Origin: Desulfosporosinus hippei DSM 8344 | GTDB lineage: Bacteria > Bacillota > Desulfitobacteriia > Desulfitobacteriales > Desulfitobacteriaceae | Length of the DNA: 64,000 nucleotides | Direction of reading: 5' to 3' | Assembly (NCBI RefSeq): GCF_900100785.1 | Contig: NZ_FNCP01000003.1 | Coordinates: forward strand, 1 to 64,000 | Shown here: one piece after another, positions 27,338 through 36,352 of the stretch | How the letters are laid out: every line of letters begins with the position of its first letter | Numbering within the stretch: the stretch's first letter is position 1 | Program-made: the position numbers and the translations under genes | The notes under the pieces: model-generated | What the model saw: only the letters and a program-made list of their open reading frames with translations | Told to the model about the DNA's origin: nothing | Database searches by the model: none

Positions 27338-30300
27338 GTGAGAAAGATAACAAAAATCATAGCATCTTTAGTTATCGTTGGAATGGCACTCACATTGACC
27401 CCTTTTAACTCATTCGCTAATGGGCTAATTCCAACTCGATTAGCGGGTGTAAGTGCCGAACAAACTGCTGTAGCAATTGCCGATCAAACAGGTTACACAG
27501 GTACGGCAATTTTGGCATCCTCAACATCCTATGGTATGGTTGATGCGTTAACCGCCGGACCACTCGCTGCTTCTCTACAAGCCCCCATCCTCTTAACTGG
27601 AGCAGGAGACATACTGGATGCTGCTACTAAAGCTGAGCTTACCAAACTCGAAGTTAAAACTGTTTATGTAACCAGCGGAACTGCTGTTATTAAACAAGGT
27701 GTTATTGATGAGTTAAAAGGTATGGGCATTGAAGTTGTTGCTCTTGGGGGATTTGACCGTTCTGAAACATCTGTCAACATCGCTAAGAAAATGACTGGCG
27801 TAACCAAAGTTGCTGTTGCTAACACTGTTGTTGATGCACTTTCCATAGCTGCAGTTGCTTCTGCTGCTAATGAACTAATTCTATTAACTGGCAAGGATGC
27901 TCTTCCTGCTGGCATAGCTGCTTACTTAGCTGCTAACGCCAGCATCACTGCCAGTGACGTTATCGGTGGAATAGGAGTCATCAGTGATGAGGTAAAGGCT
28001 GGTCTTCCTGCTGCTACTCGTCACGCTGGTATGACTGCCTACGACACCAACAACCAAATTGTCCAGGACTTTGTCGCTGCCCTGACATTTGACAATATCT
28101 ATGTTGCAAACGGTGTAACTGGTATTGATGCTCTTGCGGGTGCTCCACTTGCAGCTCAAACTAAATCCCCTATCGTACTCACAGATGGAAGCACTGTACC
28201 TGCCGTAGCTGCTTTCACATACAGCAAAAACTCTAGCGCGGTCGTCACTGCTCTTGGCGGTACGGCCGTTGTTCCTGAAAGTGTACGTGTTGGAGTTTCT
28301 ACAGGTAATGTTTCAAAACCTGCAGAGTTAGCAATCGTATCAGTAACTGCTCTTGACGATAGTAACCGTTTCATAGAAATTAGTTTCAGTAAACTTATAA
28401 CCAGACTTCAAGCTTCAGACATCGTTATACAAGACGCTGACACCTTAGATCGTTATGGGGTCAAAAGCGTACAAATGTCCGCAAATTGTCTGACTGTAAC
28501 CATTGAATTGTATTCAGAGAGTAATATTGAGGCTGTACTTAAATATGCCCAAGACTATAACTTCACTGTAAAGGCAAACGGGATCATTCTAAAAGCTATT
28601 TTCAACCGAGCATATTCCAATAAGGTTCGTGTACAGGATTTCAACGTTAGGGATAAAGAAATTACAGCTTATGACGATAAAACTGGCAAAAAGTTTACTT
28701 TAAAAATACCTGATAACCTGAATTTCAATTATCAAGCTACACTGGGTGAACTTGTCCAAGTTTGGTACAATGGAGATAATGAATTAACTAACTATAAAAT
28801 TACAAGTTTTACTTCAAAGACTGATGCGATAAAGGTTGCCAAAGCAAATCAAATTGAACTTCTTTCTGAAAAAAAGAATTATTATGTTTCTAAAGAAACC
28901 TATACCGATACTGATAATCGAAAATTTGATTTTTACTTAAATGGTCAAAAAGCAGACATTGCTAACCAACTTAATAAAAAGTTTAATTTTGCTAAAATAA
29001 TCTTTGACAAATATGGAAACATTGTGTTTGTTAGTGCCTATTCTTTAAAAGACGTCTTAATAGTCGATTCTATCGACGAAAATGAAGTTATAGGAGTTGA
29101 CGGCTCTGCTTCAGTTGGTTCATTTGACGCATCCGATGCGTCTATTATTAAAGATGGAAAAGTTATTTCTTTAGCTGATCTCAAAAAAGGAGATTTGTTA
29201 TTCTTTAACGAAGACGCTGATAATGGTGACGGTTATGCTGAAGTTTTGAATAACAAAGCGGTGAGTGGCGAGATCAACACAGTATATGCCAACTCCATTG
29301 AAGTGAATGGAGAAGTTTTCGATTTCGATTATGACGATGATGTGGCAGCTGACTTCGATTATACGCAACAAGCGGTATACCTCGATGAAGACGGCGATGT
29401 TACTGACGTAGACTCTGATGCAGCAAAAGAGCTTCAGGCTGCCGGAGAGGTAGAACTTTATACCGACTATGCCGGAAACCTTATCTTCATTAGCGGAGAA
29501 GTTGTCAATCTTGGCAGTTATGAGAAAATTGCAGCTCTAACTGAGGATATCCTAGGTTATACAACAGCTAGAGATAGAGTAGAGATTAAAGCTTTGACAC
29601 AAGATGGGGAAAAACTCTCCTTTGATATCGATCTGGAAAGTCTTGATAAAATTACAGTAGATGGCATTAAGTACGATATCAATGACCTTGGTTCTAAAGA
29701 TTGGACAGCATCTTTAATTTCCGGCAACACTGGAATTAAACTAAAAGATAATACCAATGTAAAGGCTAACGTAAATATCTTGTTTAATAACGAGGCCGCC
29801 GCGGGAAGTCTAGTCAATTTACACCTAGATGATGAGGACAATCTTCTAGAAATTGATTTCTTTAGTGGTAATGCTCATGAGATTGGCTGCGACACAATTA
29901 CGGGAGCCGACAGCCTTAGAGCCGGCGACAAGTATCTAAGAGGTTACAAGTTGACACCCAGCACACTTATGTTTGATGCAACTGAAGATCATGAAGATAC
30001 CGATGCAGATGATTACATCATATCAACTTTCGGTGACTACAAAGGTTCTAAAATAATTAGCGGAAACTTCATTTACGATGCTAATCTAGAAATAATGGCT
30101 GTTTGGTACGATGCTGTCGATAGTTCAGATGTCATTTATGAGGAAGCTGTGGTTACTGACGTTCTTCGTAATACAAAGCAAGAAATTGTTAGTGTTACAG
30201 CATATGCAGATGGCAAACTACAAACATTTACAGCAGATAAGATTACAGGATTTGAAACCAGTAGCGGTCTTGCCAAAGGAGATGTAGTAATACTTGGACT

Positions 30301-30622
30301 TGATAAAAATAACAATATGCTAATAAGAGGACTTGCTACAGCCAGTGCGGATATTATCAATGATGGCACTAAAGAGTACGCTGCACGTGTCATAACTGGT
30401 TTGACTGTTGCTAGCGTTGATTTTGGCAACAAAACAGTCAAATTTTCAAATGGTGAAACCTACATGCTTGCCGACAAGAGCTTAGTGCTTGATGGTGTAG
30501 ATAATAACGATATCACCATTAAATCCTTATCGGATCTTCGCGGCAAAACTAATGTAACGATTGTTATGGATGAAAAGTCCATTTCATTTGTTAAGTTCTT
30601 CATAATAGAGCCCTTAAATTAG
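27338..30622 (+). CDS. S-layer protein 3: CWB2 paralogue with lysine-rich C-terminal region
   Basis: Secreted 1094-residue paralogue with a signal peptide of about 25 residues (ending NSFA) and three CWB2 repeats. The DNA for much of the anchor is nearly identical to gene 2 (around 27700-27880 against 24180-24360). The C-terminal part aligns with paralogues 1 and 2 but carries many Lys substitutions (for example KKFTLKIPDNLNFNYQ and ADIANQLNKKFNFAK) and ends SFVKFFIIEPLN. The start is GTG at 27338 with GAGGAG upstream; the earlier GTG at 27320 overlaps that site. Weaker start codon and eroded leader suggest lower expression. It arose by tandem duplication with gene 2. Confidence 0.87.
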   Translation: MRKITKIIASLVIVGMALTLTPFNSFANGLIPTRLAGVSAEQTAVAIADQTGYTGTAILASSTSYGMVDALTAGPLAASLQAPILLTGAGDILDAATKAELTKLEVKTVYVTSGTAVIKQGVIDELKGMGIEVVALGGFDRSETSVNIAKKMTGVTKVAVANTVVDALSIAAVASAANELILLTGKDALPAGIAAYLAANASITASDVIGGIGVISDEVKAGLPAATRHAGMTAYDTNNQIVQDFVAALTFDNIYVANGVTGIDALAGAPLAAQTKSPIVLTDGSTVPAVAAFTYSKNSSAVVTALGGTAVVPESVRVGVSTGNVSKPAELAIVSVTALDDSNRFIEISFSKLITRLQASDIVIQDADTLDRYGVKSVQMSANCLTVTIELYSESNIEAVLKYAQDYNFTVKANGIILKAIFNRAYSNKVRVQDFNVRDKEITAYDDKTGKKFTLKIPDNLNFNYQATLGELVQVWYNGDNELTNYKITSFTSKTDAIKVAKANQIELLSEKKNYYVSKETYTDTDNRKFDFYLNGQKADIANQLNKKFNFAKIIFDKYGNIVFVSAYSLKDVLIVDSIDENEVIGVDGSASVGSFDASDASIIKDGKVISLADLKKGDLLFFNEDADNGDGYAEVLNNKAVSGEINTVYANSIEVNGEVFDFDYDDDVAADFDYTQQAVYLDEDGDVTDVDSDAAKELQAAGEVELYTDYAGNLIFISGEVVNLGSYEKIAALTEDILGYTTARDRVEIKALTQDGEKLSFDIDLESLDKITVDGIKYDINDLGSKDWTASLISGNTGIKLKDNTNVKANVNILFNNEAAAGSLVNLHLDDEDNLLEIDFFSGNAHEIGCDTITGADSLRAGDKYLRGYKLTPSTLMFDATEDHEDTDADDYIISTFGDYKGSKIISGNFIYDANLEIMAVWYDAVDSSDVIYEEAVVTDVLRNTKQEIVSVTAYADGKLQTFTADKITGFETSSGLAKGDVVILGLDKNNNMLIRGLATASADIINDGTKEYAARVITGLTVASVDFGNKTVKFSNGETYMLADKSLVLDGVDNNDITIKSLSDLRGKTNVTIVMDEKSISFVKFFIIEPLN

Positions 30623-30623
30623 A

Positions 30624-30652
30624 AACAGGGGGACCTTTGTATGCCCCCTGTT
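30624..30652 (+). terminator. Possible weak terminator of S-layer gene 3
   Basis: 9-bp stem AACAGGGGG/ccccctgtt with an 11-nt loop directly after the stop codon. No U-run follows, so termination efficiency is uncertain. Confidence 0.45.
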
Positions 30653-30773
30653 AGGAAGGCGAGGCAGGCACCCTCTTTTGCTCCATCCTTGTTTGCTCAT
30701 CTCGCCCTGCCATTTCACCTTATTCTGCAAGGCAGGAATCTCTCAGATGCCGCTATGGCTTACTTCAGCAACT

Positions 30774-30820
30774 AATACTAAGCCGTTCACTGGATTGTTA
30801 GCAGGGAACGGCTTAGTATT
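30774..30820. repeat. 15-bp inverted repeat in intergenic DNA
   Basis: Perfect inverted repeat AATACTAAGCCGTTC/GAACGGCTTAGTATT with a 17-nt loop. Its CCGTTCACT core resembles the GH18 terminator, but it has no U-run on either strand. It lies between the S-layer 3 gene and the convergent Uma2 pseudogene, where a bidirectional terminator would be expected. Confidence 0.6.
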
Positions 30821-30841
30821 ATGGAAATCTCATGTCCAGTT

Positions 30842-31413
30842 CTAAAACTCAAAAACTGTGTTTAACGTAATAATCAGGTCGGGAAAAATCGATACCTTGA
30901 CATCATTTAGTTCGGCATATAATTCCGGTCTTCCATATCGCTTATTATCCTGCAATATGAATACACTTACCAGCCTCACATCCGGCTCAACAATCCAATA
31001 CTCTTTAACTCTAAATTCTTCATACTATTAAATTTCAAAAGCCTGTCCTTCTTGGCAGTTGAGGGGGAGATTATCTCTATGACTAAATCCGGCACTCCAA
31101 AATAGCCCGTCCCCTTTAATAGAACTTTATCACAAATTACAACCAAATCAGGCTGATAAACGTCAGTAATGTCTTTATCTTCTTTTCCGGCCTCCGATAA
31201 TCCTAAATCAAAGGGTGCTGCAAATACCTCACAAGGTTTAGCTAGCATATAATTGGCAAACTGTCTAAGTAACTCCCTCGAAATGCTCTGATGCTGCCAA
31301 GAGGGTGCTGATTGCATATAGGGTATTCCATCAATTATTTCCCATCGCTCATCGTCACGAAATAATAAGTAGTCAGCATAGGTATACTTCCTTACATCGT
31401 TTGATAAAGGCAT
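30842..31413 (-). pseudogene. Uma2-family (DUF820) endonuclease-like gene with a single-base frameshift
   Basis: The first 130 residues or so are a normal Uma2 protein (KYTYADYLLFRDDERWEIIDG; VPDLVIEIISPST), of the PD-(D/E)XK nuclease fold. Near 31027 the frame breaks: after KFN the reading frame runs into a short wrong tail and stops at 30976. One extra A there would restore an in-frame continuation containing EYWIVEPDVRLVSVFI and ending at a stop at 30842-30844, the usual family C-terminus. It is therefore a recent pseudogene or a sequencing error. The function of Uma2 proteins is poorly known. A second, intact copy lies at 35750. Confidence 0.85.
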
Positions 31414-31512
31414 ACATCTTCCTCCTCACAATTATTATACCAATTTTTCCTAATCAACTGGGATTAATTGAACTTGGGAGGGACATCATAATGCTCTGTC
31501 CTCAAAATATTT

Positions 31513-32730
31513 TCAGTATTCGTCCATGAGCAAAAACTCCGCAAGATTTTTATGCTTAACCCCCTCGATATTATCTTGCCAAAAGTCCTCCATTGTTACC
31601 ACATACTTGGGGTAGTGATCCCTTACGCTAAGCAAGGCTCCGAATTCTCTCTCTACAGTTGATTCTTCTGCTAATTTATAGGCTACCTGAACGTAGACCT
31701 TTTGTTCTCTTTTTACTGCCACAAAGTCTATTTCTTTATCGTCAAACTTACCCACATATACTTGATATCCTTTGCGTTTAAGCTCTAAGAAAACTATGTT
31801 TTCCAGAATGCCTGATATATCTCTGTCTCGATAACCCATCACAGCATACTTCAAACCTTGATCCCCTATAAAGTATTTCTCATTGGTCTGCAAAACCTCT
31901 TTGCCTCTTAAATCATACCTTGGTACACGATAAATGATAAAGGCTCCTTCCAGAGCATTTAGATAGTTGTAGACTGTCTCTATATCAACCTTCCTCATTT
32001 GATTTTTGAAATAATCAGCTACCTTCTTGGCTGAAAATATGCTGCCAAGGTTTTCGAAGACGTATTTCACAATCTTCTCCAAAAGTTCAATATTTCTTAT
32101 ACGGTTGCGCTGTACTATATCGCGAAGAATTGCTGAAGCATAAATATCAGTGATGATTTTATAGGCATCATCACGGGTATAACCGGCTGTGTGGATAATG
32201 GGAAATCCACCCATCCTTATGAATCGAACCAACTCTTTTTGAATATCTAGTGGTTCTATCCCTGTAAGAGTTCTCTTAAATTCTAGAACCTCCTTAAACG
32301 ACAGAGGACTTACATTAATTTCGATATATCTTCCTGCAATATATGTAGCCAACTCTGAGGACAATAATCTGGAATTAGAACCTGTGATATAGATGTCTAC
32401 ATTAAGATCCACTAAAAAAGAATTAATTGCTTTTTCCCAGTCTTTTACTTCTTGAATTTCGTCTAACAGCAAGTAACATTTATGCTTAGATGAGACATTT
32501 GATTTTATATATGAATATAGACTTTTGGAATTATCAATTTCAGAATACTCCATTGACTCAAAGTTAATAAAGATAATGTTTTCATCGCTGACTCCACGAT
32601 TTTTTAACTCTTCTTTTATCATTATTAAAATTGAGGATTTACCGCTTCTCCTTATGCCTGTTAATACCTTAATCAAAGGCTTATCGATAAATGAGCGTAA
32701 TTGCTCTAAATATAGTTCCCGATTTATCAA
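31513..32730 (-). CDS. AAA-family ATPase with DUF4143 domain
   Basis: A 405-residue cytoplasmic ATPase. Walker A is LTGIRRSGKSS near the N-terminus, Walker B is YLLLDEIQEV, and a sensor segment IYITGSNSRLLSSE follows. The C-terminal half is the DUF4143 domain, with a late nuclease-like segment FDDKEIDFVAVKREQKVYVQVAY. Members of this family are common in Firmicutes and archaea, often isolated; their function is not established. The start is TTG, set by AAGGAGGT 8 nt upstream; the ATG 33 nt earlier precedes that site. No partner gene is evident, so it looks like accessory DNA. Confidence 0.85.
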   Translation of the reverse strand: MINRELYLEQLRSFIDKPLIKVLTGIRRSGKSSILIMIKEELKNRGVSDENIIFINFESMEYSEIDNSKSLYSYIKSNVSSKHKCYLLLDEIQEVKDWEKAINSFLVDLNVDIYITGSNSRLLSSELATYIAGRYIEINVSPLSFKEVLEFKRTLTGIEPLDIQKELVRFIRMGGFPIIHTAGYTRDDAYKIITDIYASAILRDIVQRNRIRNIELLEKIVKYVFENLGSIFSAKKVADYFKNQMRKVDIETVYNYLNALEGAFIIYRVPRYDLRGKEVLQTNEKYFIGDQGLKYAVMGYRDRDISGILENIVFLELKRKGYQVYVGKFDDKEIDFVAVKREQKVYVQVAYKLAEESTVEREFGALLSVRDHYPKYVVTMEDFWQDNIEGVKHKNLAEFLLMDEY

Positions 32731-33031
32731 GATTACCCACCTCCTTATGGTATTATATACCATAATACAAATGAGATATACCTTTATTTCGGTTTATAAC
32801 CATAAATAATTATCTTTATTTTCTAATTCTATAACTTATAACCACAAGAAACGGAATTTTGCACTAGCCTTTGCGAAACCTACCCAAAACAGTAATCCTC
32901 CATAGGGTGAGCATCTCTGAAGGTGAAGAACACATAAGGCCTCCCGTAGAATAAGTTGGGCAATTAACTTGCTTAAAACCTCTCAAATTGTATAATGTTT
33001 TAGAAGCTATTCTAGATTAGAGAAGTATGAG
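32731..33031. other. Intergenic spacer between divergent genes
   Basis: About 300 bp between the DUF4143 ATPase and the EamA-like gene, A+T rich on the ATPase side. I see no gene, no strong hairpin and no clear promoter in it. Confidence 0.5.
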
Positions 33032-33385
33032 GTGGACATTTTGCTAGTTCTCCTAACCATCATTAATTCGGTGCTCATGGTATCAGGGCAAACCCTTTGG
33101 AAATTAGGGGCATCCGGGAAAGAGATACATAGCCTCGGTCAACTCCTGCGCCTTTTCTTAAGTCCTTATGTGATTTCCGGTCTTATGGTGTATGCAGTTG
33201 CTTCCGTTCTTTGGATTTATATTTTGAATAAAGGTGAGCTAAGCTACGTCTATCCTATACAAAGTACGGCCTTTATTTTTGCCCTTCTTATAGGAACAAC
33301 AATTTTCAAGGAACAGCTCACCGCCTCGAAGATCATCGGGGTAATCGTAATCTGCCTGGGCGTAATTATTATCACTCGAAAGTAG
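33032..33385 (+). CDS. Small EamA/SMR-like membrane protein
   Basis: A 117-residue integral membrane protein with four predicted membrane segments, the size of SMR or half-EamA transporters such as ArnE. Features are TIINSVLMVSGQTLWKLG in helix 1, then YVYPIQSTAFIFALLIG and FKEQLTASKIIGVIVICLGV, typical of the family's last two helices. It may flip a lipid-linked sugar or export a small molecule. The GTG start is uncertain: a TTG 9 nt downstream has GAGGTGG at good spacing. It is 8 bp from the acetyltransferase-like gene, so the two are probably co-transcribed. Confidence 0.75.
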   Translation: MDILLVLLTIINSVLMVSGQTLWKLGASGKEIHSLGQLLRLFLSPYVISGLMVYAVASVLWIYILNKGELSYVYPIQSTAFIFALLIGTTIFKEQLTASKIIGVIVICLGVIIITRK

Positions 33386-33393
33386 GCATTAAT

Positions 33394-34488
33394 ATGTGGA
33401 AATCCCTTAAGTATCAGCCTGAGAATCTCCCTGAAACCATTGAAATGACCCGTGAATACTACGGGGATTCCTGGATTTCCGATTTACAGTTTTTAAAATG
33501 GCAATATGAAGACAACCCCGCCGGATCAGCCATGATCCGCTTAGCCCGGGATGTGGAAAGCGGGCAGCTGGCCGGGCAATATGTTGTCATCCCCATGGCT
33601 TTTAAAGCCTTTAATGAGCTCATTCACGGAACTCTCTCTTTAAATACTCTGACCCGGCAAATCTATGGCGGACAAGGGATTTTCACCGGTTTGGCCAAGG
33701 CGGTCTATCAGGACTGCGCGGAGGAAGGATCTCGCTTCTGCTATGGGTTCCCCAATCCTAATTCCTATCCGGGATTCTTGAAAAAGTTAGGCTTTACAGA
33801 CTTAGGCCGGGTTCCTCTCTTGCTCCGTCCTTTAAACACTAAGGCCTTGGTCAAAAAGAAGCTGGGGCCTGTGCTTGCTCAACTCTCTTGGCCATTTCAC
33901 CAATTCTATAAGGTTAGGAACCACTCCGATGCTCGCTATGTTGTTTATCCCCTTTCCGACTCAGATTTATCGGGTATTGATGCTTTCTGGGCTAAGGTAC
34001 AAAACAAATACCCCATTATAGGAGTTCGTGATACCAACTATCTCCGCTGGCGGTATTTTGATATTCCCCTTCGTGATTATCAGGTCTATGGTGTTCGCAG
34101 GCAGAATTCTTCAGAGCTGCTGGGCTATATTGTTGGACGCTGTACTGAAGTCGCCGATATGTCTTCCGGGATGATTGTGGATTTCTTAGTGGACTCAGAG
34201 CACCCCGCAGCCGGAAGATGTTTGGTCAATTCACTGCTTCGCTTCTTTGTTGAGAATAATATGGATCTGGCCGGATCACTGATGCTGGCCCACACTGAAG
34301 AATCCCGTATCCTCAAGAACAATGGATTCCTCACTTGCCCCAAATCCTTAGAACCTCAGCCCTTCCCCGTGATTTACAGAAAGCTTGGAGTAACAAAGGA
34401 TAATAATCGTGTAGGAGAAAATGCCTCGGATCCCTTTCTTCAGTTAAATCAGTGGTTCTTAACCATGGGAGATTACGACGTAATTTAG
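33394..34488 (+). CDS. GNAT-fold acetyltransferase-like protein
   Basis: A 364-residue soluble protein. The N-terminal half fits a GNAT acyltransferase fold (LKWQYEDNPAG; AGQYVVIPMAF; LNTLTRQIYGGQGIFTGLA as the CoA-binding region; YGFPNPNSYPGFLKKLGF), and a second partial GNAT-like unit occupies the C-terminal half (LRWRYFDIP; IVDFLVDSEHPAAGRCLVN). Such proteins are frequent in polysaccharide clusters and are thought to acylate sugars or amino sugars; the substrate cannot be told. It follows the small EamA-like gene. Confidence 0.65.
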   Translation: MWKSLKYQPENLPETIEMTREYYGDSWISDLQFLKWQYEDNPAGSAMIRLARDVESGQLAGQYVVIPMAFKAFNELIHGTLSLNTLTRQIYGGQGIFTGLAKAVYQDCAEEGSRFCYGFPNPNSYPGFLKKLGFTDLGRVPLLLRPLNTKALVKKKLGPVLAQLSWPFHQFYKVRNHSDARYVVYPLSDSDLSGIDAFWAKVQNKYPIIGVRDTNYLRWRYFDIPLRDYQVYGVRRQNSSELLGYIVGRCTEVADMSSGMIVDFLVDSEHPAAGRCLVNSLLRFFVENNMDLAGSLMLAHTEESRILKNNGFLTCPKSLEPQPFPVIYRKLGVTKDNNRVGENASDPFLQLNQWFLTMGDYDVI

Positions 34489-34860
34489 GAGATTTCGTCA
34501 AGATTTATTAAAACATACAATCGTTGGCTAGATTTCCTGTGGTCTCTTCCTGGTCTTAATCCTTTAAATGCGTAAAGATTAAGTAGGGCTTGCTAATTTA
34601 TCAGTAAAGCTAACGTCAGACACGGCTGGGCAGCCTCTTATCAGAATTGCCCAAAGTCTGAGTTGGATATTTGGCGGAAAAATCGTAAGATTCTGGTTGC
34701 CTAAGGGAAAAAACGGGGTTGGTTATTATCTTCAAGTAGGAATTAAGATATTTTATGGGAAAATCTCTAACATTTTTTTATTTCAGTCCTATATAATTGT
34801 AGATGTTAGCTAAAATGTTTTTGGCGCTAAGCATTTATGAAAGTTGAGTAGAGTTAAGCA
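34489..34860. other. Intergenic region with a dispersed repeat
   Basis: 372 bp without a gene. It contains one copy of a 51-52-nt sequence also found at 47950-48002, preceded by a GGGCA/TGCCC stem (34628-34652). The last 100 bp are A+T rich and probably hold the deacetylase promoter. Confidence 0.6.
34649..34699 (+). repeat. Dispersed 51-nt repeat, copy 1
   Basis: Starts GCCCAAAGTCTGAGTTGGAT and ends GATTCTGGTTG. It matches 47950-48002 in the same orientation with only a few differences and a 2-nt indel. Both copies are intergenic. Nature unknown; it could be a remnant of a mobile element end. Confidence 0.7.
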
Positions 34861-35685
34861 ATGAAGAATATTCTAACCATCGATCTGGAAGAGTGGTTTC
34901 ATGCCAACTACCATGAAAACATCTTTGATAACCAAAACTCATATGAAGTGCGTATAGTCCAAAATACAAAACGTCTCTTATCTCTCTTTGAAGAATACAA
35001 TGCTAAGGCTACCTTTTTCGTCTTGGGTTTCGTCGCCGAAAAGCACCCTCAGCTGATTCGAGATATTGCGGCCTTAGGCCACGAAATTGCTTCTCATGGG
35101 TATGCTCACCAACTTATTTATGAGCAAACACCTGATGAGTTTAAAGCAGATGTCAGTAAAGCCAAAATACTAGTGGAAGACATTATCGGCTCGAGTGTTA
35201 AGGGCTACCGAGCTCCTTCATGGTCAATCACCCCTAAATCTCTCTGGGCCTGGGAGATCCTGCAAGAATTAGGCTTTATTTATGATGCCAGTGTCTTTCC
35301 CATTGAAACTTATCTCTATGGACTCCCCTCTGCTCCCCGCTTTCCCCACCACCCGAAGCATGAGGGCAGATTACTTAGCTTGCTCGAGGTTCCTTCCTCC
35401 ACAGTGCGTATTTTCAACCGGAACATTCCCTTCGCCGGAGGATTTTACTTCCGCGTGCTTCCCTACCCCATAATCTCCCAGTGCATCAAAGCCGTTAATA
35501 AAGAAGGACAGCCCGTGCTTGTCTATCTTCACCCTCGTGAGGTCGACCCTGGACAGCCTCGTCTTAAACTCAGCCTCAAAGAAAACCTCATCCATTACTA
35601 TGGGATTAGGAGTTGTGAACGGAAATTGATTCGCACTTTGAAGGAGTATGAGTTTACTTCGATAGCACAGTATTATGAACTCTAA
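34861..35685 (+). CDS. Polysaccharide deacetylase (NodB-type, DUF3473-like)
   Basis: A 274-residue carbohydrate esterase family 4 protein that probably removes N-acetyl groups from a polysaccharide. The N-terminal TIDLEEWFH gives the catalytic/metal Asp, HEIASHGYAHQ gives the metal-binding His pair, and YRAPSWSI follows. The C-terminal part (VYLHPREVDPGQPR) resembles the DUF3473 version found with exopolysaccharide loci. No signal peptide is seen, so it is cytoplasmic or cell-associated, acting on lipid-linked intermediates. It is a single gene with its own terminator at 35697. Confidence 0.88.
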   Translation: MKNILTIDLEEWFHANYHENIFDNQNSYEVRIVQNTKRLLSLFEEYNAKATFFVLGFVAEKHPQLIRDIAALGHEIASHGYAHQLIYEQTPDEFKADVSKAKILVEDIIGSSVKGYRAPSWSITPKSLWAWEILQELGFIYDASVFPIETYLYGLPSAPRFPHHPKHEGRLLSLLEVPSSTVRIFNRNIPFAGGFYFRVLPYPIISQCIKAVNKEGQPVLVYLHPREVDPGQPRLKLSLKENLIHYYGIRSCERKLIRTLKEYEFTSIAQYYEL

Positions 35686-35696
35686 TGAAATAGCGA

Positions 35697-35735
35697 AACG
35701 AGATGGTAGGATTAAACCTGCCATCTCGTTTTTTA
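35697..35735 (+). terminator. Terminator of the polysaccharide deacetylase gene
   Basis: Stem AACGAGATGGTAGG/CCTGCCATCTCGTT with one internal T-G pair, a 6-nt loop and a run of T after the 3' arm, 12 nt after the stop codon. It may also serve the convergent Uma2 gene. Confidence 0.92.
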
Positions 35736-35749
35736 TTGAAGTTCTATTT

Positions 35750-36328
35750 TTATAAGCCAAATAATTGCTTAAAGTCGATTGTAAGGTCAGTGAAAACACT
35801 ACTTTTCAATTGACTGCCCTCTATAAAGATATGTGGTTTTCCATATTGATCGTCTTCTCCTAATGTGAAAACCATCACTGTATTATCGAGGGGATGAATA
35901 ATCCAATACTCATTTACCTTATATTTTTCATACAAAGCTAACTTCGTAACGTAATCTAGCCCTATAGATGCCGGCGAAATTATTTCAATGATAAGATCCG
36001 GAGCGCCTAAACAGCCCTTATCATCTAATTTCGATTGGTCACATATAATCGTAAGATCTGGCTGGACCACGTCCCATGTCTGTTCATCTTCTTGCTCAGG
36101 TCCGCTAAACCGTACGTCAAAAGGCGCTGAATATATTTTACAAGGCCTATCCGCAAGATAACTGCGAATTTGGTAGAATAATTCGCCGGATACCTCTTGG
36201 TGTCGTCGAGACGGTGCAGCAATGTTATAGGCAATACCATCAAGCAACTCCCAACGCTGCCCATCAGTCCACTTAAGATACTCTGCATAGGTATATTTCT
36301 TATCATCCTTTTGCACTAATAATGACAC
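35750..36328 (-). CDS. Uma2-family (DUF820) endonuclease-like protein, intact
   Basis: A protein of about 192 residues with the PD-(D/E)XK fold of Uma2. Features are KYTYAEYLKWTDGQRWELLDG, the catalytic region VVQPDLTIICD followed by GAPDLIIEIISP, and NEYWIIHPLDNTVMVF near the C-terminus. This family is widespread, often multicopy, in cyanobacteria and Firmicutes, with no settled function. The start is taken as GTG with AGGGGGTG 7 nt upstream; an ATG 24 nt earlier lies before that site. It is a homologue of the broken copy at 30842-31413. Confidence 0.85.
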   Translation of the reverse strand: MSLLVQKDDKKYTYAEYLKWTDGQRWELLDGIAYNIAAPSRRHQEVSGELFYQIRSYLADRPCKIYSAPFDVRFSGPEQEDEQTWDVVQPDLTIICDQSKLDDKGCLGAPDLIIEIISPASIGLDYVTKLALYEKYKVNEYWIIHPLDNTVMVFTLGEDDQYGKPHIFIEGSQLKSSVFTDLTIDFKQLFGL

Positions 36329-36352
36329 TTTGTCCACCCCCTTAGGGATCAT

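Noticed and set aside
30774-30820. Bidirectional terminator
   Set aside because: The stem is strong but no U-run follows on either strand, so I list it as an inverted repeat only.
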